Assembly: GCF_018327705.1 (NCBI RefSeq)
Contig: NZ_BNEM01000001.1
Coordinates: 1,302,001-1,366,000 of the forward strand
Reading direction: 5' to 3'
DNA from: Catellatospora sp. TT07R-123
Lineage (GTDB): Bacteria > Actinomycetota > Actinomycetes > Mycobacteriales > Micromonosporaceae
Length of the DNA: 64,000 bases
Part shown: positions 26,573 through 36,099 of the stretch, in pieces
How the letters are laid out: each line of letters starts with the position of its first letter
How positions within the stretch are numbered: the first letter of the stretch is position 1
The notes under the pieces: generated by a model
What the model saw: the letters and a program-made list of their open reading frames with translations, nothing else
What the model was told of the DNA's origin: nothing
Databases searched by the model: none
Program-made: the position numbers and the translations under genes

Positions 26573-27964
26573 TCAGCTCGCGGCCGGACGGCGCGCGCGG
26601 CGGCGGCGCCCGCGGCGGCGGACCAGCAGGACCACCCCGGCGACCACCAGCAGCCCCACGAGCGCGGCCCACCGGTACGGCACCGGCCACGGGCCGCGCT
26701 CGGCCCAGCCCGCCTCGCGTACGGTGATGCCCGCGATCAGGCCGGCGGCGACCACCGGCTCCCACGGCACGCACCGCTGGGTGCCGAACTCGCAGCGCTT
26801 GGCGTTGTCGAACCGGCTCAGCACCCGGCCCTCAGCCCCGTCGGCGGGCATCGCCCACAGGGCGCCCGTGTCGGCGCCGTAGTCCCAGGACAGGCCGAGC
26901 CACTCGGTGCCCGACAGCCAGCCGAGGAAGTGCTCCACCTGCGCCTGCGGCCGCACCAGGGTGCCCGGCCGGTCGAGGCTGACCACGCCGAAGCCGCCGC
27001 TCGGGCTCAGGTCGGGGTAGAAGGACTCGTCGGTGCCCCAGCTGTCGTGCGCCCACCAGTTCAGCGCCAGCTTGGTGCCGTCGGTCGACCAGGCGTTCTG
27101 CGCGGTGATCCCGTAGTTCTCGGGCACGGGCACCTGCTCGATGCGCTGCCCGTCCCGGCCCAGCAGCCAGGTCTGCGACCGCGACTGCACCGCCATGCGC
27201 TGCCCGTCCGGGGCGAACGACACGGCCGCGACGGGGCTGGTGTCGGTGGCGGTGGTCTGCCCGGTGCGCAGGTTCAGCAGCATGAGGGTGCTGTGGTTGG
27301 AGGCGTACTGCTGGAGCACCCCGCTGACGCGGTTGTTGAGGTCGCCTTCCAGCGGCTTGGCGTCCGACAGCGAGTAGGCCAGGATGTCGCCGTCCGGGGA
27401 CAGGGCCAGCGGGATGACCCCGCCGGAGCGGCCCAGCGGCACCTCGTGCGGGTCGCCGGTCGCCAGGTCGACGACCGTGACCGCCGACGTCACGCGGGTG
27501 TCGTCGCCGAGCACGATGAAGCGCCCGTCGGGCGACAGCAGCCACATGCCGGAGGTGTCGCGGGCGGCGTCGACCTGCCGGTAGACGTCGCCGTCGGCGC
27601 CGAGCACCAGCGTCTGGTAGGTGTTGAACAGCTCGCTGTTGCCGTAGCCGTACAGCATCAGGGCCCGGCCGGGTGGGGACTGGCTGACCAGGCCGGTCAG
27701 CGGCGAGTAGCCGGCGATCTCGTCGGGCAGGCCCGCCGGGCCCACGGCAGGCTCGACCGGCGGCGTGAACCCGCCCGGCACGAACGCCACCGCGGTGCCG
27801 CCGAGCAGCAGCACCACGATCGCGGTGAGCGCGGCGGTGACGCGGCGGCGGCGCCGGTCGCGGCGGGCGGCGCCGAGCACCTGCTCCAGGTGCCCGGGCG
27901 GCAGCGGCGGCTCGGCGGCGGACGGGGCGGCGGCGAACAGCGCCGCGATCTGCTGGTCGCTCAT
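26573..27964 (-). CDS. membrane-anchored beta-propeller protein, likely partner of the SigE-family sigma factor
   Basis: 463 residues. A cytoplasmic N-terminus ([20 protein letters not shown]...) of about 45 residues with an RRDRRRRR stretch precedes a TM helix ([19 protein letters not shown]). A propeller-like ectodomain follows, with repeats such as [28 protein letters not shown] and [13 protein letters not shown] (TolB/WD40 style). A second TM helix at about 430-448 ends in an Arg-rich tail. Its ATG overlaps the sigma factor stop as ATGA. By position the N-terminus could act as an anti-sigma segment, although no ZAS motif (HxxxCxxC) is present. Confidence 0.78.
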   Translation of the reverse strand: MSDQQIAALFAAAPSAAEPPLPPGHLEQVLGAARRDRRRRRVTAALTAIVVLLLGGTAVAFVPGGFTPPVEPAVGPAGLPDEIAGYSPLTGLVSQSPPGRALMLYGYGNSELFNTYQTLVLGADGDVYRQVDAARDTSGMWLLSPDGRFIVLGDDTRVTSAVTVVDLATGDPHEVPLGRSGGVIPLALSPDGDILAYSLSDAKPLEGDLNNRVSGVLQQYASNHSTLMLLNLRTGQTTATDTSPVAAVSFAPDGQRMAVQSRSQTWLLGRDGQRIEQVPVPENYGITAQNAWSTDGTKLALNWWAHDSWGTDESFYPDLSPSGGFGVVSLDRPGTLVRPQAQVEHFLGWLSGTEWLGLSWDYGADTGALWAMPADGAEGRVLSRFDNAKRCEFGTQRCVPWEPVVAAGLIAGITVREAGWAERGPWPVPYRWAALVGLLVVAGVVLLVRRRGRRRRARRPAAS

Positions 27965-28461
27965 TTGCTGCCTCCCACGTAATCGGGCATGAGCCGCCGC
28001 AGGGCGGCGATGGCGTACGCGGACTGGCTCTTGACCGTGCCGGTCGAGCAGCCCAGGGCGCTGGCGGTCTCGGCCACGTCGAGGCCCTCCCAGTAGCGCA
28101 GCACCAGTACGGCCCGCTGGCCGGGGGCGAGGCGGGCCAGGGCCGCCATCAGGTCGAGCCGGCCGTCGACCCCGTCGGGCGGGGCGGGTTGCTCGGGTGG
28201 TTCGGCGTAGGCGCGCACGACCCGGCTCCACCAGGACTGGCGCTGCTGGAGGTAGACGTTGACCAGGACCCGGCGTACGTAGGCGTCGGGTGAATCGGCG
28301 GCTGCGACGCGCTCCCAGTGCCGGTACAGGCGTACCAGCGCGGTCTGGAGCAGGTCGTGCGCCTCGTCCCAGCTGCCGCACAGCCGGTACGCGGTACGCC
28401 GCAGCTCCAGGGCGCGGCCCTGCGCGTACTCGGTGAAGGCGCGTTCTCGGTCGGCCCGCAT
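27961..28461 (-). CDS. SigE-family ECF RNA polymerase sigma factor
   Basis: 166 residues. Region 2 has LRRTAYRLCGSWDEAHDLLQTALVRLYRHWERV and region 4 has LAPGQRAVLVLRYWEGLDVAETASALGCSTGTVKSQSAYAIAALRRL. The protein lacks the extra C-terminal domains of other ECF classes and fits the SigE-family group abundant in Micromonospora and Streptomyces. AGGAG four bases before the ATG at 28461 fixes the start over the track to 28500. It is translationally coupled to the membrane propeller gene downstream. Confidence 0.92.
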   Translation of the reverse strand: MRADRERAFTEYAQGRALELRRTAYRLCGSWDEAHDLLQTALVRLYRHWERVAAADSPDAYVRRVLVNVYLQQRQSWWSRVVRAYAEPPEQPAPPDGVDGRLDLMAALARLAPGQRAVLVLRYWEGLDVAETASALGCSTGTVKSQSAYAIAALRRLMPDYVGGSK

Positions 28462-28533
28462 GTGACTCCTCTTTGCTCGTCCTCCCTTCGATCGGGGCAC
28501 CGCGGCGTCCGGTTGTGCCGCCGGCCGGACTTT

Positions 28534-29331
28534 TTACGCCGGGTACGGCCTGCGGTGGTAGCTCGGCCCGGCCGGATCGCCCGCCTCGCCCCGGTAGATC
28601 CCGTGGCGCAGCTCCGACTCCCAGCCGCCGTACTCGGGCATGCCCAGCTCGCGGGCGACGGCGAGTTCGGCTTCGGCGTCGTAGGGCACGCGCACGAACT
28701 GGATCGAGAACGGGGCCTCGGCCTCGGAGCCGAAGGCGCCTTCGAGGATGACGTACACCGGGGTGGGGTCGTCCATGCTGTTGCCGACGCTGCCGGTGTT
28801 GAACACGGTGCGCCGCCAGCGGTCGACCTCGTAGTACGGGTCGTGGGTGTCGCCGTAGCCGACCACGGTCGGCGGCGGCCCGTCGCCGGTGGCGGGGGTG
28901 TTGTCGAACAGCGACAGGAACTGGGCCTCGTCGTGGTCGAACCGGATCCGCGTGTGCACCGACGTCGACGAGGCGTGGAACAGCCGCACCCGCCGCCCGC
29001 TCATGGTGAAGTCGTGGCTGAACGGCAGCGCCCGCAGCCACTCACCCTGGCCGGGTGCGAGCTGGGCCAGCCACCAGGCCAGGGCCGGGGAGTCGAACGT
29101 GCGGGCCGGGTCGGGCAGGGCGTCGTCCCAGTTGCCGAGGATGTTGACCTCGCACCGCTGCCGGCAGAGGTCGATCACCTCGCGGCCGCGCGGGCCCTTG
29201 CCGACGTAGTCGCCGAGGTTGAAGATCCGGGTGATGCCGCGGGCGTCGATGTCGTCGAGCACCGCCTCCAGCGCCGTCAGGTTGCCGTGCACGTCGGAGA
29301 TCAGCGCGATGCGGTCCAGTGGTCTGCGCAT
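28534..29331 (-). CDS. calcineurin-like metallophosphoesterase
   Basis: 265 residues with the metallophosphoesterase motifs: ISDVHGN (about 12-18), FNLGDYVGKGP, ILGNWDD in place of GNHD/E, GYGDTHDPYYE in place of GHTH, and NTGSVGNSMDD. The Trp in GNWD and Asp in GYGDTH are deviations also seen in bacterial YfcE-like and SHP phosphatase relatives. It probably hydrolyses a phosphodiester or phosphoprotein in the cytoplasm. A GTG nine bases upstream is an alternative start; neither has a strong ribosome site. Confidence 0.87.
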   Translation of the reverse strand: MRRPLDRIALISDVHGNLTALEAVLDDIDARGITRIFNLGDYVGKGPRGREVIDLCRQRCEVNILGNWDDALPDPARTFDSPALAWWLAQLAPGQGEWLRALPFSHDFTMSGRRVRLFHASSTSVHTRIRFDHDEAQFLSLFDNTPATGDGPPPTVVGYGDTHDPYYEVDRWRRTVFNTGSVGNSMDDPTPVYVILEGAFGSEAEAPFSIQFVRVPYDAEAELAVARELGMPEYGGWESELRHGIYRGEAGDPAGPSYHRRPYPA

Positions 29332-29350
29332 CGGCCACACGCTAGTCGGC

Positions 29351-29380
29351 CCGGGCGGCGGTCGCTGTCCCGCCGCCCGG
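29351..29380 (-). terminator. terminator of the gcvT-gcvH-glyA operon
   Basis: CCGGGCGGCG (29351-29360) pairs with 29371-29380 over a ten-base loop, just past the glyA stop. Confidence 0.7.
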
Positions 29381-29391
29381 ACCGGTGACGC

Positions 29392-30663
29392 CTACAACCC
29401 CGGGTAGAGCGGGTGCGCGGCGGCGAGCTTGGCGACCCGGTCGCGCAGCAGCCGCGCGGTCTGCTCGCCGTACGACGGCAGCAGCGCCTGCGCCACGATG
29501 TCGGCGACCTCGGCGAAGTCCGGCTCGGTGAACCCGCGCGCGGCCAGCGCCGCCGTGCCGATCCGCAGGCCGGAGGTGACCATCGGCGGCCGGGGGTCGC
29601 CCGGCACGGCGTTGCGGTTGACGGTGATGCCGACCTCGTGCAGCCGGTCCTCGGCCTGGCGCCCGTCCAGCGGGCAGCGGCGCAGGTCGACCAGCACCAG
29701 GTGCACGTCGGTGCCGCCGGTCAGCACCTCGACCCCGGCCGCGGCGACGTCGGCGGCGGCCAGCCGCGCCGCCAGCAGCCGCGCCCCGGCCACGGTGCGC
29801 CGCTGCCGGTCGGCGAACTCCGGCTGCGCGGCCATCTTGAACGCGACCGCCTTGGCCGCGATCACGTGCTCCAGCGGTCCGCCCTGCTGGCCGGGGAAGA
29901 CCGCGCTGTCGACCTTGCGCGCCACGTCCTCGCGGTCGGTCAGCACGACGCCGCCGCGCGGGCCGCCCAGCGTCTTGTGGGTCGTGGTCGTGACCACGTC
30001 GGCGTACGGGACCGGATTGGGGTGCAGACCCGCCGCGACCAGCCCGGCGAAGTGCGCCATGTCCACCATCAGCCGCGCCCCGACCGCGTCGGCGATCCGC
30101 CGGAACGCGGCGAAGTCCAGGTGGCGGGGGTACGCCGACCAGCCGGCGATCAGCAGCGCGGGCCGGTGCTCGTGCGCCAGCCGCTCGACCTCGGCCAGGT
30201 CGACCAGGCCGTCGTCCTCACGGACCCGGTAGCCGACCGCGCGGTACAGCTTGCCGGAGAAGTTGATCCGCATGCCGTGGGTCAGGTGCCCGCCGTGGGC
30301 CAGGTCCAGGCCCAGGATCGTGTCCCCGGGCTGGATCAGCGCCATCATCGCCGCGGCGTTGGCCTGCGCGCCCGAGTGCGGCTGCACATTGGCGTACGCC
30401 GCCCCGAACAGCGCCTTGACCCGCTCGACCGCGAGCCGCTCGACCACGTCGACGTGCTCGCAGCCGCCGTAGTAGCGCCGCCCCGGATAGCCCTCGGCGT
30501 ACTTGTTGGTCAGCACCGAACCCTGGGCCTGAAGCACCGCCAGCGGCGCGAAGTTCTCGCTGGCGATCATCTCCAGGGTGTCGCGCTGGCGGTCCAGTTC
30601 AGCGCGCAGCGCGGCGTGCACCTCGGGGTCGAACTCAGCCAGCGGCCGGTCCAGCACGCTCAT
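29392..30663 (-). CDS. glyA: serine hydroxymethyltransferase GlyA
   Basis: 423 residues, the usual length. Motifs include [38 protein letters not shown] and [16 protein letters not shown], in which Lys230 forms the Schiff base with PLP. It interconverts serine and glycine with tetrahydrofolate and so connects to the glycine cleavage proteins upstream. Its ATG overlaps the gcvH stop by four bases (ATGA). As part of a riboswitch-controlled gcv operon it may be a second, catabolic glyA copy; this cannot be checked here. Confidence 0.96.
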   Translation of the reverse strand: MSVLDRPLAEFDPEVHAALRAELDRQRDTLEMIASENFAPLAVLQAQGSVLTNKYAEGYPGRRYYGGCEHVDVVERLAVERVKALFGAAYANVQPHSGAQANAAAMMALIQPGDTILGLDLAHGGHLTHGMRINFSGKLYRAVGYRVREDDGLVDLAEVERLAHEHRPALLIAGWSAYPRHLDFAAFRRIADAVGARLMVDMAHFAGLVAAGLHPNPVPYADVVTTTTHKTLGGPRGGVVLTDREDVARKVDSAVFPGQQGGPLEHVIAAKAVAFKMAAQPEFADRQRRTVAGARLLAARLAAADVAAAGVEVLTGGTDVHLVLVDLRRCPLDGRQAEDRLHEVGITVNRNAVPGDPRPPMVTSGLRIGTAALAARGFTEPDFAEVADIVAQALLPSYGEQTARLLRDRVAKLAAAHPLYPGL

Positions 30664-31037
30664 GCCGCCTCCCCCGTCAGGGCCGCGTACGCGGCGGCGT
30701 CGAGCAGGTCCGGCGCCGTGGCCAGGCGCAGCCGGAACAGCCAGCCCTGCCCGTACGGGTCGGTGTTCAGCAGACCCGGGTCGGCCGCCACCGCCTCGTT
30801 GACCGCGACGACCTCGCCGTCGGCGGGGGCATACAGCTCACTCACGGACTTGGTCGACTCCACCTCGCCGCACGGCTCCCCTGCCGCCACGAGCTGCCCC
30901 GGCCTGGGCAGCTCGACGTAGACGACGTCGCCGAGCGCGTCGGCCGCGAACGCGGTGATGCCGACCGTGGCCGTGTCGCCGTCGGCGGCCAGCCACTCGT
31001 GCTCGCGGGTGTACTTCAGCTGCTGCGGGATGCTCAT
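30660..31037 (-). CDS. gcvH: glycine cleavage system H protein
   Basis: 125 residues. KYTREHEWL and the lipoylation site [14 protein letters not shown] with Lys63 are diagnostic, as is the [13 protein letters not shown] end. H carries the aminomethyl group between the P, T and L proteins on its lipoyl arm. Its start overlaps the gcvT stop (ATGA) and its stop overlaps glyA, so the three genes are strictly coupled. Confidence 0.96.
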   Translation of the reverse strand: MSIPQQLKYTREHEWLAADGDTATVGITAFAADALGDVVYVELPRPGQLVAAGEPCGEVESTKSVSELYAPADGEVVAVNEAVAADPGLLNTDPYGQGWLFRLRLATAPDLLDAAAYAALTGEAA

Positions 31038-32206
31038 CGGCGGCCTTCCTGGGTGCGGCGGTAGAACGGCAGCTCCACGACCGTGACGGTCTCGTGGCTG
31101 CCGCGGATGTCGGCGGTGAGCACGGTGCCTACCGCGCAGCGGTCGGCGGCGACGTACGCCAGGGCGATCGGGCGGCCCAGGGTCGGCGACGGGGCGCCGC
31201 TGGTGACGGTGCCGACGCGGGCACCGGTGTCCGGGTCGAGCACGGCGTAGCCGGGGCGCGGGGCGCGCCGCCCGCCCGACACCAGCCCGACCAGCACGTC
31301 GGCGGCCTGCTCGCGGCGGGCGGCCAGCGCCTCGCGGCCGACGAAGCCGGGCTTGTCGTGCGCCACCACCCGGCCCAGCCCCGCCTGGTACGGGCTGACC
31401 TCGGCGGTCAGCTCGTGGCCGTACAGCGGCATGCCCGCCTCCAGCCGCAGCGTGTCCCGGCAGGCCAGCCCGGCCGGGACCAGGCCGTGCCCGGCGCCCG
31501 CGGCGGTGACCGCGGTCCAGATCGCGGCCGCGTCGGCGGGCGCGCAGTAGATCTCGAACCCGTCCTCGCCGGTGTACCCGGTGCGGGCCAGCAGCACCGG
31601 CCGCCCCGCCAGCCACGCCACGTCGACGGCGTAGTAGCGCAGCGACGGCAGGTCCGCACCGGTCAGCGGCGCCAGGATCGCGGCCGCGCGCGGGCCCTGC
31701 ACCGCGATCAGCGCCCACCGGTCCGACACGTCGGCCACGTCGGCCCCGAACCCGGCGGTCCGCGCCACCAGCTCGGCGAGCACCGCCGCGGTGTTGGCCG
31801 CGTTGGCGACCACCAGGTAGCGCTGCGGTTCCAGCCGGTAGACGACCAGGTCGTCGAGCACGCCGCCGTCGGGCGCGCACAGCATCGTGTACCGGGCCCG
31901 GCCCGGCTGGACCGCCGACAGGCGGCCCACCAGCGCGTAGTCGAGGAAGGCCGCCGCGTCGGCGCCGGTGACCTCCAGCTGGCCCATGTGGCTCAGGTCG
32001 AACAGGCCGGCGCTGCTGCGCACGGCGTGGTGCTCGGCGAGCTCGCTGCCGTAGCGCAGCGGCATCGTCCAGCCCGCGAACGCGGTCAGCACGGCACCGA
32101 GCGCCACGTGGACCTCGTGCAGCGGGGTGGTTCTGAGGGCGGGTTCGGGCCCGGCCGTGCCGTCGTCAGGGCAGGCACGGGCAGCGGGCGGCGCGGTAGC
32201 GCTCAC
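31034..32206 (-). CDS. gcvT: glycine cleavage system T protein (aminomethyltransferase)
   Basis: 390 residues from a GTG with GGGAG upstream. Motifs: LHEVHVALGAVLTAFAGWTMPLRYG, SAGLFDLSHMGQLEVTG, ARTGYTGEDGFEIYC and the C-terminal PFYRRTQ typical of GcvT. It transfers the methylene group from the H protein to tetrahydrofolate. First gene after the glycine riboswitch. gcvP, needed for a full cleavage system, is not in this window. Confidence 0.95.
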   Translation of the reverse strand: MSATAPPAARACPDDGTAGPEPALRTTPLHEVHVALGAVLTAFAGWTMPLRYGSELAEHHAVRSSAGLFDLSHMGQLEVTGADAAAFLDYALVGRLSAVQPGRARYTMLCAPDGGVLDDLVVYRLEPQRYLVVANAANTAAVLAELVARTAGFGADVADVSDRWALIAVQGPRAAAILAPLTGADLPSLRYYAVDVAWLAGRPVLLARTGYTGEDGFEIYCAPADAAAIWTAVTAAGAGHGLVPAGLACRDTLRLEAGMPLYGHELTAEVSPYQAGLGRVVAHDKPGFVGREALAARREQAADVLVGLVSGGRRAPRPGYAVLDPDTGARVGTVTSGAPSPTLGRPIALAYVAADRCAVGTVLTADIRGSHETVTVVELPFYRRTQEGRR

Positions 32207-32257
32207 GGGAGGCTCCCTGGTCCGGGCACCGCACAGGCGGCACCGTGGGTGGTGGGC

Positions 32258-32442
32258 CTCCCCCTCTGTCATCGCTGCCTGAGAGCTTCGCCGTCGCGTG
32301 GACGGCTTGCACCGTGGGCGCGGGACCGTCGGGTCCCGACTTTCCAGAGTTCGCCTAGCCGCGGCGGTACATGGGCCTGAGAGATTCCGGGGAGAGTTGC
32401 TCCTTCGGCGTCCCGGTGGTGCCGGGACTCTCCCGCCGCGAG
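32258..32442 (-). promoter_or_regulatory. tandem glycine riboswitch
   Basis: Read leftward, the leader shows two aptamer units. The first (about 32440-32357) has GGCGGGAGAGTCCC, then GACGCCGAAGGAGCAACTC and AATCTCTCAGGCCCATGTAC. The second (about 32356-32258) has GAACTCTGGAAAGTC, GACGGCGAAGCTCTCAGGCA and GATGACAGAGGGGGAGG. The GCCGAAGGAGCAA and CTCTCAGG segments are the conserved glycine aptamer core. It controls gcvT-gcvH-glyA, presumably turning it on with excess glycine. Confidence 0.93.
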
Positions 32443-32475
32443 TCGTTCGGCGAGATATTCAGTTGTACGCCGCGT

Positions 32476-32504
32476 ACCGTATGCGCCGCCGCCGCACCCG
32501 TCAA
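32476..32504 (-). promoter_or_regulatory. promoter of the gcv operon
   Basis: On the minus strand TTGACG (32504-32499) and TACGGT (32481-32476) are separated by exactly 17 bases, placing the start of transcription about 30 bases before the first riboswitch aptamer. Confidence 0.65.
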
Positions 32505-32518
32505 GAACACAACGGACG

Positions 32519-33502
32519 TCACGGTATGGCGGCCGGTCGCGGCTGCCCGGCGGGGAAGCGCGCGGTCCGGTGGACGCGGCGGGCGGCGTACCCGATGACG
32601 CCGAGCGCGACCAGCGCGAAGACGATGTGGGTGACCAGGTTGACCGTGGCCTGGCCGCCCTGCACCGGCAGCTGGAAGAACGCGTGCCAGGCGTACGTGA
32701 GCAGCGCCGCCGCCGCCAGCGCGAACCGGTGCCAGGCGCCCCACGAATCGCGCGCCGACCAGCGCCGCACCAGCCAGCCCAACACGGCCAGGTCCACGGC
32801 CACCACCGCCACGCCCACCCAGGTGGGCAGCAGCTCGGCTCCGAACAGGACCAGCCCCGCGCCGATCGCGGCGGCGAACACCGCCCGCGGACCAGGCACC
32901 GCGCCCGTGGCCGGCCGGACCCGGCGCGGGACCGCGAACGCGGCGACGACCAGCGCGACCGCGACCAACGCCGCGGCGGCCAGCTGCGCGGCCGAAGCCA
33001 TGAACTGACCATCGGCGTACGAGAACGAGAAGATCGCCACACACCCGGCCGCGAACACCGCGATCGACGCGGCGAACCCGGGCCCCCGCAGCCACGGCTG
33101 GTCCCGCCGGTCCCCCGCCGCCTCCTCGACCAGCGAGATCGGGGCGCCGATGCTCCAGATCACATGAATGGCCAGCACGAACAGGGTCCACGGGACCGCG
33201 ATGCCCAAAGCCGGGACGAACCCCTCGTCGAGCAGGTGCGCCCCGACGTAGTCGGGGTTGTACAGCGACTGGGTCAGCAGCCCCTCCTCGACCACCCCGA
33301 ACGCGAGCGCCAGCAGCAGGATCGTCGGCCAGCCGCGTCCGGTGCGGCGGGCCAGTTCGCGGATGAACAGTGCGCCGCCGCCGTACATCGTCGACAGCGG
33401 CAGGATCAGCAGGATCATCGTGATCGGGAAGTCGCCGAGCAGGAACTCGGCCACGAACGGAGCCAGCAGGTAGAGGGCGATCGCCGGGGCCACGCGCCGC
33501 AT
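32519..33502 (-). CDS. polytopic membrane protein, unknown function
   Basis: 327 residues with about eight to nine hydrophobic segments, starting with APAIALYLLAPFVAEFLLGDFP. An acidic motif FGVVEEGLLTQSLYNPDY at about residue 70 recalls the EE-containing first motif of CPBP/CAAX-type intramembrane proteases, but the second and third motifs of that family are not evident, so I do not assign it. It ends right before the gcv promoter on the same strand. No operon partner downstream is clear. Confidence 0.7.
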   Translation of the reverse strand: MRRVAPAIALYLLAPFVAEFLLGDFPITMILLILPLSTMYGGGALFIRELARRTGRGWPTILLLALAFGVVEEGLLTQSLYNPDYVGAHLLDEGFVPALGIAVPWTLFVLAIHVIWSIGAPISLVEEAAGDRRDQPWLRGPGFAASIAVFAAGCVAIFSFSYADGQFMASAAQLAAAALVAVALVVAAFAVPRRVRPATGAVPGPRAVFAAAIGAGLVLFGAELLPTWVGVAVVAVDLAVLGWLVRRWSARDSWGAWHRFALAAAALLTYAWHAFFQLPVQGGQATVNLVTHIVFALVALGVIGYAARRVHRTARFPAGQPRPAAIP

Positions 33503-33607
33503 GGCGTTGTCCTTTCAGCCGTCGAGGTGTCGCCTCCACTGTGGCGCCGTGCGACAAGTCGCGGCAGAGTGGCCGATCCGGAATCCACCGGGACGCATGT
33601 CCTGCCG

Positions 33608-34855
33608 TCAGAGCATACGAACCACCCGGACCGCCACCAGGATCAGCACGATCACGGCGACGCTGCCCCAGGTCAGTGCGGTCGGCGGCACCATCCGGAC
33701 CCGCGCCGACAGCCCGGCGCCGCGCCCCGGCGCCAGCTCGGCCGCGAAGCCCGGCTCGGCGGCGTGGCGGCGCAGGAAGGCACGGTGGCGCCAGCGCCTG
33801 GTGCGCCGGTGCGCCGCCTCGAACAGCCGGTGGTACGCCCGCACCCCCGTGGCGAACACCCGGCCCACCGCGAACACCACGAGCAGGCCCGCGGCGCTGC
33901 GCAGCCCGTCGGTGGCCGCCACCGCCCGCACCACCAGGCCCGCGAACAGCAGCACCGAGCTCACCCACACCATCGCGAGGGCGAACTCGCCGCGGCCCGG
34001 CCGCCGCCGGACCATCCGCCGCATCGTCGCGGGCAGCCGCCGGTACGACCACACCGCGCCCGCGCCCAGCGCCGCGGCCAGCACCCCGCTCGCGACGCGG
34101 TCGACGGTGTTGTCCAGCGTCATCGTGAGCACCAGGACGACCACCCACGCCGCCGCGGCCAGGTCGGCCCAGCGGCCCAGCCAGGCCCGCACCGCCAGCC
34201 CCAGGTTGTGCTGCACCACCTTCAGATGCGGGTCGCCCGCCAGCACGTCGATCAGCTGCCGGCCCGCCGCCGAGTAACGCCCCGTCCGCAGCTGCTCCAC
34301 CGCCAGGTCGTTGCGGGCCGCGACGAAGTCGGGGTCCAGCGCCAGCGCCCGGCCGTAGCAGGCCTGCGCGTTGGGCGAGTCGAACGCGGCCGCGTGCACC
34401 CGGCCCAGCGTCAGGTGGGTGTCCGGCTGGTGCGGGGCCAGCACCACCGCCCGCGCCGCGGCCCGGTAGGCGGCCCGCACCCCCGACTCGCTCGGGTAGG
34501 CCAGCTCGCAGCTGGCGACGCTGACGTGGCAGGCCCAGTTCCCTGGGGCCAGCCGCACCGCCTCGGCCGCCGCGCCCGCCGCCGCGGCCACCCGGCCGCT
34601 GTGGCGCAGCGCCATCGAACGCAGCCGGTGGGCCCAGTCGCTGCCCGGGGCCGCGGCCACCGCGGCGTCGGCCGCCGCGAGCATCGCCGCGTAGTCGCCG
34701 CGCTCGAACTCGACCCGCGCCAGCTGGCACAGCGCCTGGTACGAGTCGGGTCGGCGGGCCAGCACCCGCGCCAGCACCTCCCCGGCCGCGTCGTGCCGCC
34801 CGACCGACAGCAGCGCCTCGGCCCGGCGCAGGTCGTCCTCGACGTCGTCGCTCAC
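33608..34855 (-). CDS. TPR protein with four TM segments, coupled to an AAA+ ATPase
   Basis: 415 residues from a GTG that overlaps the ATPase stop as GTGA. The N-terminal 210 residues hold TPR-like repeats (AEALLSVGRHDAAGEVLARVLARRPDSYQAL, ACYGRALALDPDFVAARNDLA, AGRQLIDVLAGDPHLKVVQHNLG). Hydrophobic pairs follow at about 225-260 and 295-335, with a last TM helix at the C-terminus (VAVIVLILVAVRVV). It probably anchors the ATPase or a substrate complex at the membrane. No named family recognised. Confidence 0.8.
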   Translation of the reverse strand: MSDDVEDDLRRAEALLSVGRHDAAGEVLARVLARRPDSYQALCQLARVEFERGDYAAMLAAADAAVAAAPGSDWAHRLRSMALRHSGRVAAAAGAAAEAVRLAPGNWACHVSVASCELAYPSESGVRAAYRAAARAVVLAPHQPDTHLTLGRVHAAAFDSPNAQACYGRALALDPDFVAARNDLAVEQLRTGRYSAAGRQLIDVLAGDPHLKVVQHNLGLAVRAWLGRWADLAAAAWVVVLVLTMTLDNTVDRVASGVLAAALGAGAVWSYRRLPATMRRMVRRRPGRGEFALAMVWVSSVLLFAGLVVRAVAATDGLRSAAGLLVVFAVGRVFATGVRAYHRLFEAAHRRTRRWRHRAFLRRHAAEPGFAAELAPGRGAGLSARVRMVPPTALTWGSVAVIVLILVAVRVVRML

Positions 34856-36099
34856 AGCATCCTGCGCTTCTTCAGGTACGCCGCCAGGTCGTCGTAGGTG
34901 CCGTCCTCGTTGCCGTACGCCACCACGTTGCGCGACGACGACAGCCACGCCCCCGTGGACGGCCGCACCTCGCGCAGCGCGTGGTCGAAGTCGCCCTGCC
35001 GCATCTGGCGCACCTCACCGGAGGTGATCGAGTCGTGCATCGCGTACTCGGCGGCGGTGTCGCACAGGTGCGACAGGTCGGCGCCGGAGTAGTCCTCGGT
35101 CGCCGCGACGATCCGCTTGAGGTCGATGCCCTCGATCGGCCGGTCGCGCAGCAGCCGCTGCAGGATCGCGGTCCGGGCCGGGGCGTCGGGCGGCAGCACC
35201 AGCACGGTGCGGTCGAACCGGCCCGGCCGCCGCAGCGCCGGGTCCACGTCCCACGGGGCGTTGGTGGCGGCCAGCACGAACACGCCCTCGTTGTCGCCGT
35301 CCATGCCGTCGAGCTCGGCCAGCAGCTGGTTCACCAGCGTACGCATCGCCGAGGAGGCCATCTGCGACCGCTTGTGCCCCAGCGCGTCGATCTCGTCGAG
35401 GAACACCACGCACGGGGCGTTGCGCCGGGCCGCCTGGAAGATCTCGTGCAGGTTGCGCTCGGAACTGCCGATCCACATGTTCAGCACGTCCACGATGGAC
35501 AGGTTGATCAGCCGGGCGCCCATCTCCCCGGCCACCGCGCGGGCCAGGAACGTCTTACCGCAGCCGGGCGGCCCGTACAGCAGCAGGCCGCCGCGCAGGC
35601 TCTTGCGGTACAGGCTGCGCAGCTCCGGGTTGCGCAGCGGGCCCAGGAACGACAGCTCCAGCCGCTTCTTCACGTCCACCAGGCCGCCGACGTCGGACAG
35701 GCGAACCCCGGACTGCTCCACGTCGAACATGCGGTCCTGTTCCCCGGCGACCGGCTCGGCGTCGTCGTCGACGGCATAGCCGGCCGGGACGACCTCGCCG
35801 AGGTCGCGCTCCCAGGCCGCCCAGTCGGGCGAAGCGCCGGGCCGCGGTGCCGGGTCTGCCGCGGGCGCCGGGTCGGCCGGAGCTGCCGGGGCTGCCGGGG
35901 CGCCGATCGCCGCGGCCATCACCGCGCGGGCGGCCGCGTTCTGCGGGTCGCCGGCCAGCACCGTCGCGGCCTCGCCCACGGCCTCGGCGCCACGTCCCGC
36001 GCCGAGGAGCAGCTCAGCCAGGTGCAGCCGGAGCCGGTGGTCGTCGGGCCGGGCGGCCACAGCCGCCCGCAGACTGTCGATCAGCGCGGGGTCGTTCAT
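34852..36099 (-). CDS. AAA+ ATPase (classical AAA, Cdc48/FtsH-like module) with TPR-like N-terminus
   Basis: 415 residues. An N-terminal TPR-like helical segment (LRLHLAELLLGAGRGAEAVGEAATVL) and an Ala/Pro linker (66-90) precede one AAA module. It has Walker A GPPGCGKT (176-183), pore-loop candidate MWIGSSE (208-214), Walker B FLDEID (233-238) and the second region of homology with ALRRPGRFDR containing arginine fingers. The sequence DVGGLVDVKKRLELSFLGPL is typical of the Cdc48/ARC type. A substrate-threading or disassembly role at the membrane is likely, given the coupled TPR-TM protein. No protease domain is fused. Confidence 0.87.
   Translation of the reverse strand: MNDPALIDSLRAAVAARPDDHRLRLHLAELLLGAGRGAEAVGEAATVLAGDPQNAAARAVMAAAIGAPAAPAAPADPAPAADPAPRPGASPDWAAWERDLGEVVPAGYAVDDDAEPVAGEQDRMFDVEQSGVRLSDVGGLVDVKKRLELSFLGPLRNPELRSLYRKSLRGGLLLYGPPGCGKTFLARAVAGEMGARLINLSIVDVLNMWIGSSERNLHEIFQAARRNAPCVVFLDEIDALGHKRSQMASSAMRTLVNQLLAELDGMDGDNEGVFVLAATNAPWDVDPALRRPGRFDRTVLVLPPDAPARTAILQRLLRDRPIEGIDLKRIVAATEDYSGADLSHLCDTAAEYAMHDSITSGEVRQMRQGDFDHALREVRPSTGAWLSSSRNVVAYGNEDGTYDDLAAYLKKRRML

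Noticed and set aside
32519-33502. CPBP/CAAX intramembrane protease
   Set aside because: Only a single EE motif resembles the family; the later Arg/His motifs were not found.
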